DNA of 64,000 bases, from assembly GCF_013386765.1 (NCBI RefSeq), contig NZ_JACARE010000044.1:1-64000 (forward strand), written 5' to 3'. The position numbers were made by a program, and so were the translations under genes. The DNA is from Pseudomonas yamanorum (GTDB lineage: Bacteria > Pseudomonadota > Gammaproteobacteria > Pseudomonadales > Pseudomonadaceae). The stretch's first letter is position 1, and every line of letters starts with the position of its first letter. The notes below the pieces were generated by a model that made no database searches, was not told where the DNA came from, and saw nothing but the letters and a program-made list of their open reading frames with translations. Shown here in pieces: positions 50,813-59,636 of the stretch.

Positions 50813-51646
50813 TTGAACCGTCCGTTTCTTGTTGCGCAGATCAGCGATCTGCACCTTAAAGCCGGCCAGCGCCTGACTTATGGGGTGGTCGACACCCTTG
50901 GTGCGTTGCGCCGCGCGGTCGACCATTTGAATGCCAGCTATCCACGACCGGATATCGTGGTGATCAGCGGCGACCTGGTGGACTTCGGTCGCGCCGATGA
51001 ATACGCCGTGCTGCACCCCGAGCTGGCCCGCTTGCAGATGCCTTGCTACCTGGTGCCGGGCAATCACGACCACCGCCGGCATTTGCTCGACGCATTTGCT
51101 GATCACCGCTATTTACCGGCGAACGCCGACTGCCCGCTGGACTGGGTGGTGGATGACTACCCGGTGCGTTTGATCGGCCTGGACTCGACGATTCCCGACG
51201 CCCATGGCGGCCAGTTACTCGACAGCCAGTTGCAGTGGCTTGACGAGCAACTGGCGCTGCGCCCGAACGTGCCGACCCTGCTGATCCTGCATCACCCGCC
51301 GTTTATCAGCGGCATCGGCCATATGGACCGCGAGCCGTTCCGTAACGCCGCCGCGCTGGAAAAGATTATCGCCCGTCACCCCCAAGTGGAGCGCCTGTTG
51401 TGCGGGCATCTGCACCGGCCGATGCAGCGACGTTTCGGCGGCAGTGTGAGCTGTGTATGCCCGGGCACGTCCCATCAAATCGTGCTGGATTTGCAGGAGG
51501 CCGCACCGGCGCATTTCAACCTGGAGCCGGCGGGTTATCTCTTGCATCGCTGGGATGAACAGCAAGGGTTGGTCAGCCACAACGGCGTGTTCGGGGACTA
51601 CCCGGGGCCGTATCCGTTTTATGACGCGGATGGGCTGATTGACTGA
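50813..51646 (+). CDS. Metallophosphoesterase, GpdQ-like phosphodiesterase
   Basis: A 277-aa binuclear metallophosphoesterase: AQISDLHL (7-14), VVISGDLVDFGRADEY, VPGNHDHRRHLLDAF, ILHHPPFISGIGHMD, LLCGHLHRPM and PGTSHQIVLDL. The chain, including YGVVDTLGALRRAVDHLN, follows Enterobacter GpdQ closely as I remember it (274 aa), an enzyme hydrolysing glycerophosphodiesters and other phosphodiesters. I prefer the TTG at 50813 with AGAGAG six bases upstream; an ATG at 50789 overlapping the ATPase gene is the alternative. Cyclic-AMP phosphodiesterase CpdA is the other family candidate. No signal peptide, so it acts in the cytoplasm on imported substrate. Confidence 0.82.
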   Translation: MNRPFLVAQISDLHLKAGQRLTYGVVDTLGALRRAVDHLNASYPRPDIVVISGDLVDFGRADEYAVLHPELARLQMPCYLVPGNHDHRRHLLDAFADHRYLPANADCPLDWVVDDYPVRLIGLDSTIPDAHGGQLLDSQLQWLDEQLALRPNVPTLLILHHPPFISGIGHMDREPFRNAAALEKIIARHPQVERLLCGHLHRPMQRRFGGSVSCVCPGTSHQIVLDLQEAAPAHFNLEPAGYLLHRWDEQQGLVSHNGVFGDYPGPYPFYDADGLID

Positions 51647-51790
51647 AGTCTGTTAACGCTTCTGGGCACTTAATGGTTTGGCATGAAGTGCCATTGGCAT
51701 CAGACGGCGTGGTCACTGATCATGCAGTGGTTTGGGCAGCAGGCGCGGCATGCTAACGTCACCTCTTAACTTTCCAGCGTCAGCCCACCC

Positions 51791-52636
51791 ATGAAAATGC
51801 CCGATATCGACGCCATCCAGGCGTTCGTCCTGGTCGCCGAACTCCAGAGCTTCACCCGCGCCGCCGATGCCATCGGCGGCACTCAGGCGGCCATCAGCCT
51901 GAAGATAAAACGCCTCGAAGAAAACCTCGGCCGCAAGCTGCTGGAGCGTACGCCGCGGCGGGTCACGCTGTCGGCCCACGGCCAGATGTTCCTGGCCAGC
52001 GCCCGCCGTTTGCTCGACAACTACCAGGATGCAATGAACTGCTTTGGCCCGCAGAAGCGCACCTTGCGCGTGGGCGTCAGCCATCACATTGTCGGCGCCG
52101 ATCTCAGCCTGTGGCTGCGACGGTTGGCCACCACCGACCCGGACGTCATCGTCGCGTTCAGCCTCGGCACCTCGCGGGACATGCTGATGAACTACGAGCA
52201 GGGCAAGCTGGATGTGGCGATGATCCTGCGCCATGACAACCGTCGCCAGGACGGCGAAGTGGTGGGCGTTGAACGCTTCGGCTGGATGGCTTCACGCGAC
52301 TTCGAGTTGCGCCAGGGCGGGGCGTTACCCCTGGCCATTCAGCCGGAGCCTTGCGGCATGCGCAGCATGGTGATGGCGGCGCTGGCCCAGCAGAACCGTG
52401 CCTGGGAAGAGGCGTTTGTGGGCAGTGGCATCCTGGCGATCGGCGCGGCGGTGGTGGCGGGGATTGGCATTGGTGCGATGGTGGGGCGGATGGCGCCGAG
52501 TGGCTGCGTCGACGTGGAGCAGCGCTTCGACCTGCCACCGCTGCCCAGTCGCGAAGTGGTGCTGTACACCGCGCAGCGGGACGCTCAGGCGCACGCGCTG
52601 ATCCGTACCTTGAGCGCCGACATTCCGGCCGACTGA
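51791..52636 (+). CDS. LysR-family transcriptional regulator
   Basis: A 281-aa regulator with N-terminal helix-turn-helix DIDAIQAFVLVAELQSFTRAADAIGGTQAAISLKIKRLEENLGRKLLERTPRRVTLSAHG at 5-64 and a periplasmic-binding-like effector domain (RTLRVGVSHHIVGADLSLWLRRL onward). An ATG two codons inside is also possible. No obvious target gene is adjacent; the next rightward gene, metE, is about 470 bases away, and the protein does not look like MetR to me. Confidence 0.87.
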   Translation: MKMPDIDAIQAFVLVAELQSFTRAADAIGGTQAAISLKIKRLEENLGRKLLERTPRRVTLSAHGQMFLASARRLLDNYQDAMNCFGPQKRTLRVGVSHHIVGADLSLWLRRLATTDPDVIVAFSLGTSRDMLMNYEQGKLDVAMILRHDNRRQDGEVVGVERFGWMASRDFELRQGGALPLAIQPEPCGMRSMVMAALAQQNRAWEEAFVGSGILAIGAAVVAGIGIGAMVGRMAPSGCVDVEQRFDLPPLPSREVVLYTAQRDAQAHALIRTLSADIPAD

Positions 52637-52637
52637 C

Positions 52638-52763
52638 CTAGAAAATCAGGCGCCCGGCCCAGGCCATCAATAGGGCCAGGCTACCGATGCCGAGGATGGC
52701 CACGCCCAACGCGGCGAAGTGAACGAGCAGGGTGGTAACAGGCGCAGGCTGATGAGGTTCCAT
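52638..52763 (-). CDS. 41-aa single-span membrane protein
   Basis: A short reading frame, ATG 52763 to TAG 52638, encodes MEPHQPAPVTTLLVHFAALG followed by VAILGIGSLALLMAWAGRLIF. Residues about 11-38 form one clean hydrophobic span, with a short polar N-terminus and a basic residue near the end. AAGGA lies about nine bases upstream of the ATG. It converges on the LysR gene with one base between the stops. No function is known; it resembles many small inner-membrane proteins missed by gene callers. Confidence 0.6.
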   Translation of the reverse strand: MEPHQPAPVTTLLVHFAALGVAILGIGSLALLMAWAGRLIF

Positions 52764-53105
52764 GTGAGGGCTTCCTTGGAGGTTCGGGAAGCAAAAGTAT
52801 GGGGAGCGTGCGGTAGGTGAAACAGACGCTGGCGGCTATTTCAGTGATAAGCAAAACAGGCGTGATGTAGAGCGAAGCAAAGGCATACGCGGTCTACTGT
52901 GGGAGCTGGCTTGCCTGCGATAGCACTCTGTCAGTTGATAGTAGTGCAGCTGACCCACCGCAATCGCAGGCAAGCCAGCTCCCACACTTGATTGCGCTGG
53001 CATCATGAATAGAACTTGTGATCATCTGGAATAGAATGAGTTTGTCTCACTATCGTTCGATCCCGACAATAGCTCCCATACACACACACATTGGAGCTTT
53101 ATGTC
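52764..53105. other. Gap before metE: repeat copy and leader
   Basis: This 342-base stretch holds a long inverted repeat (52898-52986) and, nearer metE, an AT-richer leader with a TGATCA at about 53018-53023. I see no cobalamin riboswitch and no clear pair of MetR boxes. No gene is supported. Confidence 0.5.
52898..52986. repeat. Long inverted intergenic repeat, copy 3
   Basis: TGTGGGAGCTGGCTTGCCTG at 52898 is inverted as AGGCAAGCCAGCTCCCACA ending 52986; the inner CTGACCCACCGCAATCGCAG matches copies at 42709 and 45912. Confidence 0.88.
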
Positions 53106-55394
53106 ATGGCTGTTGCCCATTCCCTTGGATTCCCGCGCATTGGTCGCGATCGTGAACTGAAAAAAGCGCAGGAAGCGTTTTGGAAGGGCGAACTCGACGA
53201 AGCCGGCCTGCGCGCCGTAGGCCGCGAACTGCGCAAGACCCACTGGGACCTGCAAAAGAACGCCGGCATCGAGCTGCTGCCCGCCGGTGATTTTGCCTGG
53301 TACGACCAGGTGCTGACTCACTCGCTGATGTTCGGTGTGATCCCTGAGCGTTTCCGCCCGGCCGACGGCAAAGCCACTCTGCACACGCTGTTCGGCATGG
53401 CCCGTGGCGTCAGCGACAACTGCTGCGGCGGTGCCCACGCCCAGGAAATGACCAAGTGGTTCGATACCAACTACCACTACCTTGTGCCTGAATTCAGCGC
53501 CGACCAGCAATTCCACCTGGGTTGGGATCAGTTGTTCGAAGAGGTCAAGGAAGCCCGCGACCTCGGCCACACCGTCAAGCCGGTGGTCATCGGCCCGCTG
53601 ACGTACCTGTGGCTGGGCAAGGCCAAGGGTGGCGAATTCGACAAGCTCGACCTGCTGGACCGCCTGCTGCCGCTGTACGGTCAGATCTTCCAGCGCCTGG
53701 CGGACCTGGGCGTGGAGTGGGTGCAGATCGACGAGCCGATCCTGGTGCTGGACTTGCCGCAGGATTGGAAGAACGCGTTTGAGCGTGCCTACAACCTGAT
53801 CCAGCGTGACCCGCTGAAGAAGCTGGTGGCCACCTACTTTGGCGGCCTTGAAGAGAATCTTGGCCTGGCCGCCAACCTGCCAGTCGACGGCCTGCACATC
53901 GACCTGGTGCGTGCACCGGATCAATACCCGACCATCCTCGATCGCCTGCCGGCTTATAAGGTGCTGTCCCTGGGCGTGGTCAATGGCCGTAACGTGTGGC
54001 GCTGCGACCTGGAAAAGGCCCTGGCTACCTTGCAGCACGCTCATGAGCGCTTGGGTGATCGCCTGTGGGTCGCGCCGTCCAGCTCGTTGCTCCACAGCCC
54101 GGTGGACCTGGGCCGTGAAGACAAGCTGGATGCCGAGCTGAAAAGCTGGCTGGCGTTTGCCGTGCAGAAGTGTGAAGAAGTGGCCGTGCTGGCCCAGGCC
54201 GTGAATCAACCTGAAGCGCCAAACGTTGTCGCCGCCCTGGCCGAAAGCCGCGCCGTGCAGGCTGCCCGGGCCGCTTCCCCGCGTATCCACAAGCCTGCTG
54301 TTCAAGCCCGCGTTGCCGCTATTACCGCCAAGGACAGCCAGCGTCACTCGCTGTTTGCCCAGCGTATCGAGAAACAACGGGCCGGCCTGAACCTGCCGCT
54401 GTTCCCGACCACCACCATCGGTTCGTTCCCGCAAACCGCCTCGATCCGCCTGGCACGCCAGTCGTACAAGGCCGGCAAGCTGAGCGAAGCCGAATACGTC
54501 GAAGCCATGCACAGCGAGATTCGTCACGCGGTAGAGGTGCAGGAAAACCTTGGCCTGGATGTGCTGGTACACGGTGAGGCCGAGCGTAACGACATGGTCG
54601 AATACTTCGCCGAACAGTTGGACGGTTATGTATTTACCCGCTTCGGCTGGGTACAGAGCTACGGTTCGCGCTGCGTGAAACCGGCGGTGATTTTTGGTGA
54701 CCTGAGCCGCCCGAAAGCCATGACCGTGGAGTGGATCCGCTACGCTCAAGGCCTGACCAACAAGGTGATGAAAGGCATGCTGACGGGCCCGGTGACCATG
54801 CTGATGTGGTCGTTCCCCCGTGAAGACGTGAGCCGCGAAGAGCAGGCCCGGCAACTGGCCCTGGCGATTCGTGACGAAGTGGTGGACCTGGAAGCCGCCG
54901 GGATCAAGATCGTGCAGATCGACGAAGCCGCCTTCCGTGAAGGCTTGCCGTTGCGCCAGGCGCAGTGGAAGGAGTACCTGGACTGGGCCACCGAAGTCTT
55001 CCGCTTGTGCGCCTCCGGCGTGCGTGACGAAACCCAGATCCATACCCACATGTGCTACAGCGAGTTCAACGACGTGATCGAGTCCATCGCGGCCATGGAT
55101 GCTGACGTGATCACCATCGAAACCTCGCGCTCGGACATGGAATTGCTGGAGGCGTTCGAAGCCTTCGCTTACCCGAACGACATTGGCCCTGGTGTGTACG
55201 ACATCCACTCGCCACGGGTACCGGATGCGTCGGAAATGGCCAACCTGCTGCGCAAGGCGGCCAAGCGTATCCCCGCTGAACGCCTGTGGGTCAACCCGGA
55301 TTGCGGCTTGAAAACCCGTGGCTGGCCGGAGACGGAAGCGGCGCTGATTCACATGGTGACGGCGGCGCGTCAACTGCGGGCTGAACTGGCGTAA
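53106..55394 (+). CDS. metE: Cobalamin-independent methionine synthase
   Basis: A 762-aa enzyme transferring methyl from 5-methyltetrahydropteroyl-triglutamate to homocysteine. Opening MAVAHSLGFPRIGRDRELKKA; N-terminal folate half and C-terminal catalytic half. Zinc/homocysteine motifs THMCYSEFNDVI near 650 (His, Cys), ETSRSDMELL near 676 (Glu) and VNPDCGLKTRGW near 735 (Cys). Length matches E. coli MetE (753). The ATG at 53106 replaces a longer in-frame TTG opening. Cobalamin-dependent MetH is the usual alternative; no riboswitch is visible here. Confidence 0.96.
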   Translation: MAVAHSLGFPRIGRDRELKKAQEAFWKGELDEAGLRAVGRELRKTHWDLQKNAGIELLPAGDFAWYDQVLTHSLMFGVIPERFRPADGKATLHTLFGMARGVSDNCCGGAHAQEMTKWFDTNYHYLVPEFSADQQFHLGWDQLFEEVKEARDLGHTVKPVVIGPLTYLWLGKAKGGEFDKLDLLDRLLPLYGQIFQRLADLGVEWVQIDEPILVLDLPQDWKNAFERAYNLIQRDPLKKLVATYFGGLEENLGLAANLPVDGLHIDLVRAPDQYPTILDRLPAYKVLSLGVVNGRNVWRCDLEKALATLQHAHERLGDRLWVAPSSSLLHSPVDLGREDKLDAELKSWLAFAVQKCEEVAVLAQAVNQPEAPNVVAALAESRAVQAARAASPRIHKPAVQARVAAITAKDSQRHSLFAQRIEKQRAGLNLPLFPTTTIGSFPQTASIRLARQSYKAGKLSEAEYVEAMHSEIRHAVEVQENLGLDVLVHGEAERNDMVEYFAEQLDGYVFTRFGWVQSYGSRCVKPAVIFGDLSRPKAMTVEWIRYAQGLTNKVMKGMLTGPVTMLMWSFPREDVSREEQARQLALAIRDEVVDLEAAGIKIVQIDEAAFREGLPLRQAQWKEYLDWATEVFRLCASGVRDETQIHTHMCYSEFNDVIESIAAMDADVITIETSRSDMELLEAFEAFAYPNDIGPGVYDIHSPRVPDASEMANLLRKAAKRIPAERLWVNPDCGLKTRGWPETEAALIHMVTAARQLRAELA

Positions 55395-55400
55395 TCCAAG

Positions 55401-55422
55401 CGCCCGGATAACACGCCGGGCG
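55401..55422 (+). terminator. Hairpin after metE
   Basis: CGCCCGG (55401-55407) and CCGGGCG (55416-55422) form a 7-bp stem six bases after the metE stop. The trailing sequence is A-rich rather than T-rich, so termination is only possible. Confidence 0.4.
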
Positions 55423-55433
55423 AAGCTCAAAAA

Positions 55434-55523
55434 TGTAGGAGCTGGCTTGCCTGCGATGGCGGCGGCCCAGCTTGCATCGTTGGCGACTGACACACCGCCA
55501 TCGCAGGCAAGCCAGCTCCCACA
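55434..55523. repeat. Long inverted intergenic repeat, copy 4
   Basis: TGTAGGAGCTGGCTTGCCTG (from 55434) and AGGCAAGCCAGCTCCCACA (ending 55523) are inverted, with inner GCGATGGCGG and CCGCCATCGC also pairing. Same family as the copies at 34812, 42709 and 52898. Confidence 0.88.
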
Positions 55524-55640
55524 GGAATCTTCAGCGCTGAAAAAACTGTGAAATTGCCAGCACCCTCGATGCAGATTAGAATGCGATCAATTCTTAATTA
55601 CGCTTGAGCCTCACCGCTCCGGCGCGCCCCGGTGATCGGC

Positions 55641-56138
55641 ATGTCGTCTCCCCTCAATCTGCATATCCAGGACCTGTACTGCGAACACCATGGATGGTTG
55701 CACCGTTGGCTGGACCGCAAGCTGGGCAACGCCAGCGATGCGGCCGACCTGGCCCACGACACCTTCATGCGCCTGCTCACCCGACAAACCACCAGCAACC
55801 TGGGCGCCGAGCCACGAGCGTTGCTCACCCATATCGCCAAGGGCCTGATGATCGACAGCTGGCGCCGCCAGGAGGTGGAGCGCGCCTACCTGGAAACCAT
55901 CGCCCATCTGCCCGAGCAGCACGTACCCTCGCCGGAAACCCGCTGGCTGATTCTCGAAGCGCTGTACCGCATTGAAGCGATGCTGCGGGACCTGCCGGAG
56001 AAGACCCGCCAGGCATTCCTGATGTCGCAGATCGACGGCCTGACGTATCAGCAGATCGCCGATGCCCTGGGCGTGTCGCTGGTTTCGGTCAAACGCTACA
56101 TGCGCGATGCCTTCCTGGCCTGCCTGAGCGTGGCATGA
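55641..56138 (+). CDS. FecI-type ECF sigma factor
   Basis: A 165-aa extracytoplasmic-function sigma factor. Region 2 is LYCEHHGWLHRWLDRKLGNASDAADLAHDTFMRLL near 12-46; region 4 is LRDLPEKTRQAFLMSQIDGLTYQQIADALGVSLVSVKRYMRDAF near 117-160. It directs RNA polymerase to the promoter of the cognate TonB receptor. The gene overlaps the FecR-like anti-sigma gene by four bases and precedes a receptor with a signalling domain, the classic cell-surface signalling order. A weak AGAAT...ATTCT inverted repeat near 55578-55594 upstream might be a Fur site. Confidence 0.92.
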   Translation: MSSPLNLHIQDLYCEHHGWLHRWLDRKLGNASDAADLAHDTFMRLLTRQTTSNLGAEPRALLTHIAKGLMIDSWRRQEVERAYLETIAHLPEQHVPSPETRWLILEALYRIEAMLRDLPEKTRQAFLMSQIDGLTYQQIADALGVSLVSVKRYMRDAFLACLSVA

Positions 56139-57082
56139 GCCAGCCGATTGATCCGCTGATCCTCGGGGAAGCCGCCGACTGGATGGTGCAGTTGCAATCC
56201 GGCAGTGCCACCGATGAAGACCGTCGCGCCATCGCCCAGTGGCAGGGCCGCAGTGTCCAGCACGCCCAGGCCTGGCAACGGGCGCAGGCGATTCTCGGGG
56301 ACTTCAACACGGTGCCGGCGGCGATTGCCGGCGATACCCTCAAGCGCATCGGCCGCAAGAAACCCCTCGGCCGACGCCAGGCCCTCGGGCTGTTGCTGGC
56401 GGCGGGCCCGGCGACCTGGCTGGCGTATCGGCAATTGCCGTGGCAGCAATGGACGGCCGACCAGCACACCGCCATTGGCGAACAAAAGAACCTTACTTTG
56501 CCCGACGGCACGCGTGTGCTGATCAACACCGGCAGCTCGCTGAATATCGCGTTCTCCGATCAGGTACGGCGCATTGAGCTGCTCAAGGGCGAAGTGCTGA
56601 TCACCACCGCCAAGGATGCGGCCCATCGTGCTTTTATCGTCCAGACCCGCCACGGTACCGCCCGGGCCTTGGGCACGCGTTTCAGCGTGCGGGTAGGTGA
56701 GCAGGCATGCCGAGTGGCCGTGACCGAAGGCGCGGTGGAGTTGCTGCCGGAGCATGCGACCCAAGGCGTGATCGTCAAGGCGGGCGAGCAGGGCGCCTTC
56801 GGTGCGGACCGTGTGGCCGCCGTGGAACCGCTGGATGTCAGCGCCCTGACCTGGGAGAACGGCATGCTGCTGGCCCAGCACATGCGCCTGGCGGACCTGC
56901 TGGATGAGTTGGGGCGTTATCGCGCCGGTGTGTTGCGCTGCCACGACTCGGTGGCCAACCTCACCGTGTCGGGCGCGTTTTCCCTGCGCGATACCGACGC
57001 CAGCCTGCACCTGTTGCAGGAAACGCTGCCGGTCAAGGTCAGCAGCCTCACCGGGTATTGGGTGACGGTGGAACCTCGCTGA
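56135..57082 (+). CDS. FecR-type anti-sigma regulator
   Basis: A 315-aa single-span protein. The N-terminal part has the DUF4880/FecR-like ILGEAADWMVQLQSGSATDEDRRAIAQWQGRSVQHAQAWQRA, then a short membrane span (about 87-104, GLLLAAGPATWLAYRQL), then the periplasmic FecR domain with LTLPDGTRVLINTGSSLNIAFSDQVRRIELLKGEVLITT and a C-terminal secretin/TonB-like tail. It relays the signal from the occupied receptor to the sigma factor. Confidence 0.92.
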   Translation: MSQPIDPLILGEAADWMVQLQSGSATDEDRRAIAQWQGRSVQHAQAWQRAQAILGDFNTVPAAIAGDTLKRIGRKKPLGRRQALGLLLAAGPATWLAYRQLPWQQWTADQHTAIGEQKNLTLPDGTRVLINTGSSLNIAFSDQVRRIELLKGEVLITTAKDAAHRAFIVQTRHGTARALGTRFSVRVGEQACRVAVTEGAVELLPEHATQGVIVKAGEQGAFGADRVAAVEPLDVSALTWENGMLLAQHMRLADLLDELGRYRAGVLRCHDSVANLTVSGAFSLRDTDASLHLLQETLPVKVSSLTGYWVTVEPR

Positions 57083-57170
57083 AATTTTTCAAGGTTCGCT
57101 GATACCTTTTTCGTGGTCGTTCGGTGTAGGGGAGAACCCTCAACATTGCTCCGCGCCGACAGGAATGCCC

Positions 57171-59612
57171 ATGACCGCCAGACCGCTCCCGTACTGCCCC
57201 CGCCCCTTGAAGGCATTGAGCCTGGCAGTCGCCCTCGCAGCCCTCGCGCCACTGCAAAACGCCCAGGCCGAAGAGGCAGCGCAAAGCACTGCGGCGCGCA
57301 GCTATAACATCGCGCCGGGGCCACTGGGGAATGTGCTGGCGCAGTTTGCGGCGTTGTCCGGGGTGCCGTTGTCGTTCGATTCCACCTTGCTCAACGATCA
57401 ACAAAGCCCTGGGTTGCAAGGCAGCTATAGCGCGCAATCCGGCTTCGCCCAGTTGCTGCAGGGCAGCGGATACACCCTGCAAGGCACCGGCACCCATGGC
57501 TACACCGTGGTGCCCCAGGCCAGTGGCGACGCGTTGGAGTTGGGCGCCACCACCATCAGCGGCGAGGCGAGCGGGGCGCAGGCGGACACCTATGCCGGCG
57601 GCCAGGTGGCGCGGTCGGCGCGCCTTGGCGTGCTGGGCAACCGGTCCATCAACGACGTGCCATTCAGCGTGGTCAGCTACACCTCGAAAACCATCGCCGA
57701 CCAACAGGCGCGGACCGTGGGCGATGTGTTGCTCAACGACGCGTCGGTGCGCCAATCGTCCGGGTTCGGCAACTTTTCCCAGGTGTTCACCATTCGCGGC
57801 TTGCCCCTGAGCACCGACGACATCGCGTTCAACGGCCTGTACGGCGTGCTGCCCCGGCAGATCATCACCACCGAAGCCCTGGAGCGGGTGGAACTGTTCA
57901 AGGGCCCCAATGCGTTCGTCAACGGTGTGTCGCCCTCGGGCAGCGGGATTGGCGGCAGTGTCAACCTGGTGCCCAAGCGCGCCGAAGACACGCCCACCCG
58001 CAGCGTCACCCTCGACTACGCCAGCGACAGCCAGACCGGCGGCCACATCGACCTCGGCCAACGCTTTGGTGAAGACAACCGCTTCGGCGCCCGGGTCAAC
58101 CTGGCACGGCACGGTGGCGAAACTGCGGTGGATGACGAAAACAAAAGTTCGCAGTTGGTTGCCGTGGCCCTGGATTATCGCGGCGATCGGTTGCGGGTCT
58201 CCACCGATTTTGGCTACCAGAAAGAGCGCATCAATAACGGCCGCTCGGTGGTTTACCTCACCGGCACCAAGGTGCCCAGGCCGCCATCGGCCAAGGACAA
58301 CTACGCCCAGGACTGGAGCTGGTCGCAGCTGGAAGACACCTACGGGATGGTCAACGCCGAATATGACTTGAACGACAACTGGACGGCCTACGCCGCGGGC
58401 GGTGCCAAGCACACCCGGGAGAACGGTCAGTATTCGTCGCTGTATGTCGGCAACGATGGCAGCGCCAAGGTGGGCTTCCTGTATTCGCCCCACGACGAAG
58501 ACAACAAAAGCGCAATGGCCGGCCTGAACGGGCACTTCGCGACGGGGCCGGTGACCCATCAGATGAACTTCGGGTTGTCGGGGATCTGGGGCGAGCAGCG
58601 TTCGTCTTATGAAGCGATCCTGCAGGCCAACCGTCAACCCGGCAACCTGTACAACCCTACGCAAACACCGCGGCCGACCAACACCTATTTCGGCAGTGAT
58701 ATCCACGACCCAAGGGTTGTCGGCAAGAACCGGATCAAGAGTGCGGCGGTGTCCGACACCCTGGGCTTCATTGATGACCGGGTGCTGTTGACGCTGGGGG
58801 TGCGGCGCCAGACCATCGAGGTGGACAGCTGGAACACCGCCACCGGTGTGCGGGGCACGCCGTACTCGGAGTCCATCACCACGCCGGTCTATGGCCTGGT
58901 GATCAAGCCGTGGGAGCACGTGTCGCTCTACGCCAACCGCATCGAAGGCCTGGCCCAGGGCCCGACGGCGCCGCTCACTAACGTCACCAACCCGGGCGAA
59001 GTCTTCCCGCCCAAGCGCAGCAAACAGACGGAAGCCGGGGTCAAGCTGGACTGGGAAAACTATGGCGCCACCCTGGGCGTTTACCGCATCGAACAGCCGA
59101 ACAACGCCACTACGCGCTTCCCGGGCCAGAGCCAGGACACCTTCACCGTCGACGGCGAACAGATCAACAAAGGCGTAGAACTCAACGTGTTCGGCGAGCC
59201 TATCGACGGCCTGCGCCTGCTGGCTGGCGCCACCTGGATGGACACCGAACAGAAGAGCACCTCCAACGGCGCCACCGACGGCAACCGCGCCGCCGGTGTG
59301 CCGCGCTTCCAGTACAACGTCGGTGCGGATTGGGATGTGCCGGGTATTCAAGGCGCGGCGGTCAGCGCACGGATGCTGCGCACGGGTGGTGAATACGTCA
59401 ACGCAGCCAACAGCCTGAGCATCCCGGCCTGGACCCGTGTCGACCTGGGGGCGCGGTATGGCTTCAAGGCAGACGACAAGTACATCACCTTGCGCGCCAA
59501 TGTGGAGAACGTGGCGAACAAGGCGTATTGGTCGTCGGCCTCGACCGCCAATAACTACCTGACCCAGGGTGAGCCACGGACGGTGAAGTTATCGGCGACG
59601 GTGGATTTCTAA
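57171..59612 (+). CDS. TonB-dependent siderophore receptor with signalling domain
   Basis: An 813-aa outer-membrane receptor. Signal peptide up to about residue 33 (NAQAEE); STN signalling domain about 45-115 (SYNIAPGPLGNVLAQFAALSGVPLSFD); plug with SINDVPFSVVSYTSKTIADQQARTVGDVLLNDASVRQ and VELFKGPNAFVNGVSPSGSGIGGSVNLVPKRA; then a 22-strand barrel ending LSATVDF with terminal Phe. The start at ATG 57171 follows AGGA six bases upstream. The siderophore cannot be told; the family includes FpvA, FoxA and FiuA. The sigma/anti-sigma pair directly upstream is its regulator. Confidence 0.93.
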   Translation: MTARPLPYCPRPLKALSLAVALAALAPLQNAQAEEAAQSTAARSYNIAPGPLGNVLAQFAALSGVPLSFDSTLLNDQQSPGLQGSYSAQSGFAQLLQGSGYTLQGTGTHGYTVVPQASGDALELGATTISGEASGAQADTYAGGQVARSARLGVLGNRSINDVPFSVVSYTSKTIADQQARTVGDVLLNDASVRQSSGFGNFSQVFTIRGLPLSTDDIAFNGLYGVLPRQIITTEALERVELFKGPNAFVNGVSPSGSGIGGSVNLVPKRAEDTPTRSVTLDYASDSQTGGHIDLGQRFGEDNRFGARVNLARHGGETAVDDENKSSQLVAVALDYRGDRLRVSTDFGYQKERINNGRSVVYLTGTKVPRPPSAKDNYAQDWSWSQLEDTYGMVNAEYDLNDNWTAYAAGGAKHTRENGQYSSLYVGNDGSAKVGFLYSPHDEDNKSAMAGLNGHFATGPVTHQMNFGLSGIWGEQRSSYEAILQANRQPGNLYNPTQTPRPTNTYFGSDIHDPRVVGKNRIKSAAVSDTLGFIDDRVLLTLGVRRQTIEVDSWNTATGVRGTPYSESITTPVYGLVIKPWEHVSLYANRIEGLAQGPTAPLTNVTNPGEVFPPKRSKQTEAGVKLDWENYGATLGVYRIEQPNNATTRFPGQSQDTFTVDGEQINKGVELNVFGEPIDGLRLLAGATWMDTEQKSTSNGATDGNRAAGVPRFQYNVGADWDVPGIQGAAVSARMLRTGGEYVNAANSLSIPAWTRVDLGARYGFKADDKYITLRANVENVANKAYWSSASTANNYLTQGEPRTVKLSATVDF

Positions 59613-59636
59613 GCTGCCAAAAATCTATGAAGACCC

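Noticed and set aside
53022..55493. Very long open frame (823 codons) on the minus strand opposite metE
   Set aside because: It is a mirror of metE, caused by GC-rich third positions; it has no recognisable domain and metE is certain.
34812..55523. Repeated GGAGCTGGCTTGCC units considered as a CRISPR array
   Set aside because: Copies are kilobases apart, inverted in pairs, and no cas genes or regular spacers are present.
55578..55594. Possible Fur box before the FecI-type sigma gene
   Set aside because: An AGAAT/ATTCT inverted repeat is present, but only about 10 of 19 positions match the Fur consensus, too weak to list as a site.
57048..59351. 767-codon open frame opposite the siderophore receptor
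   Set aside because: The receptor is unambiguous and the reverse frame shows only composition expected from codon bias.
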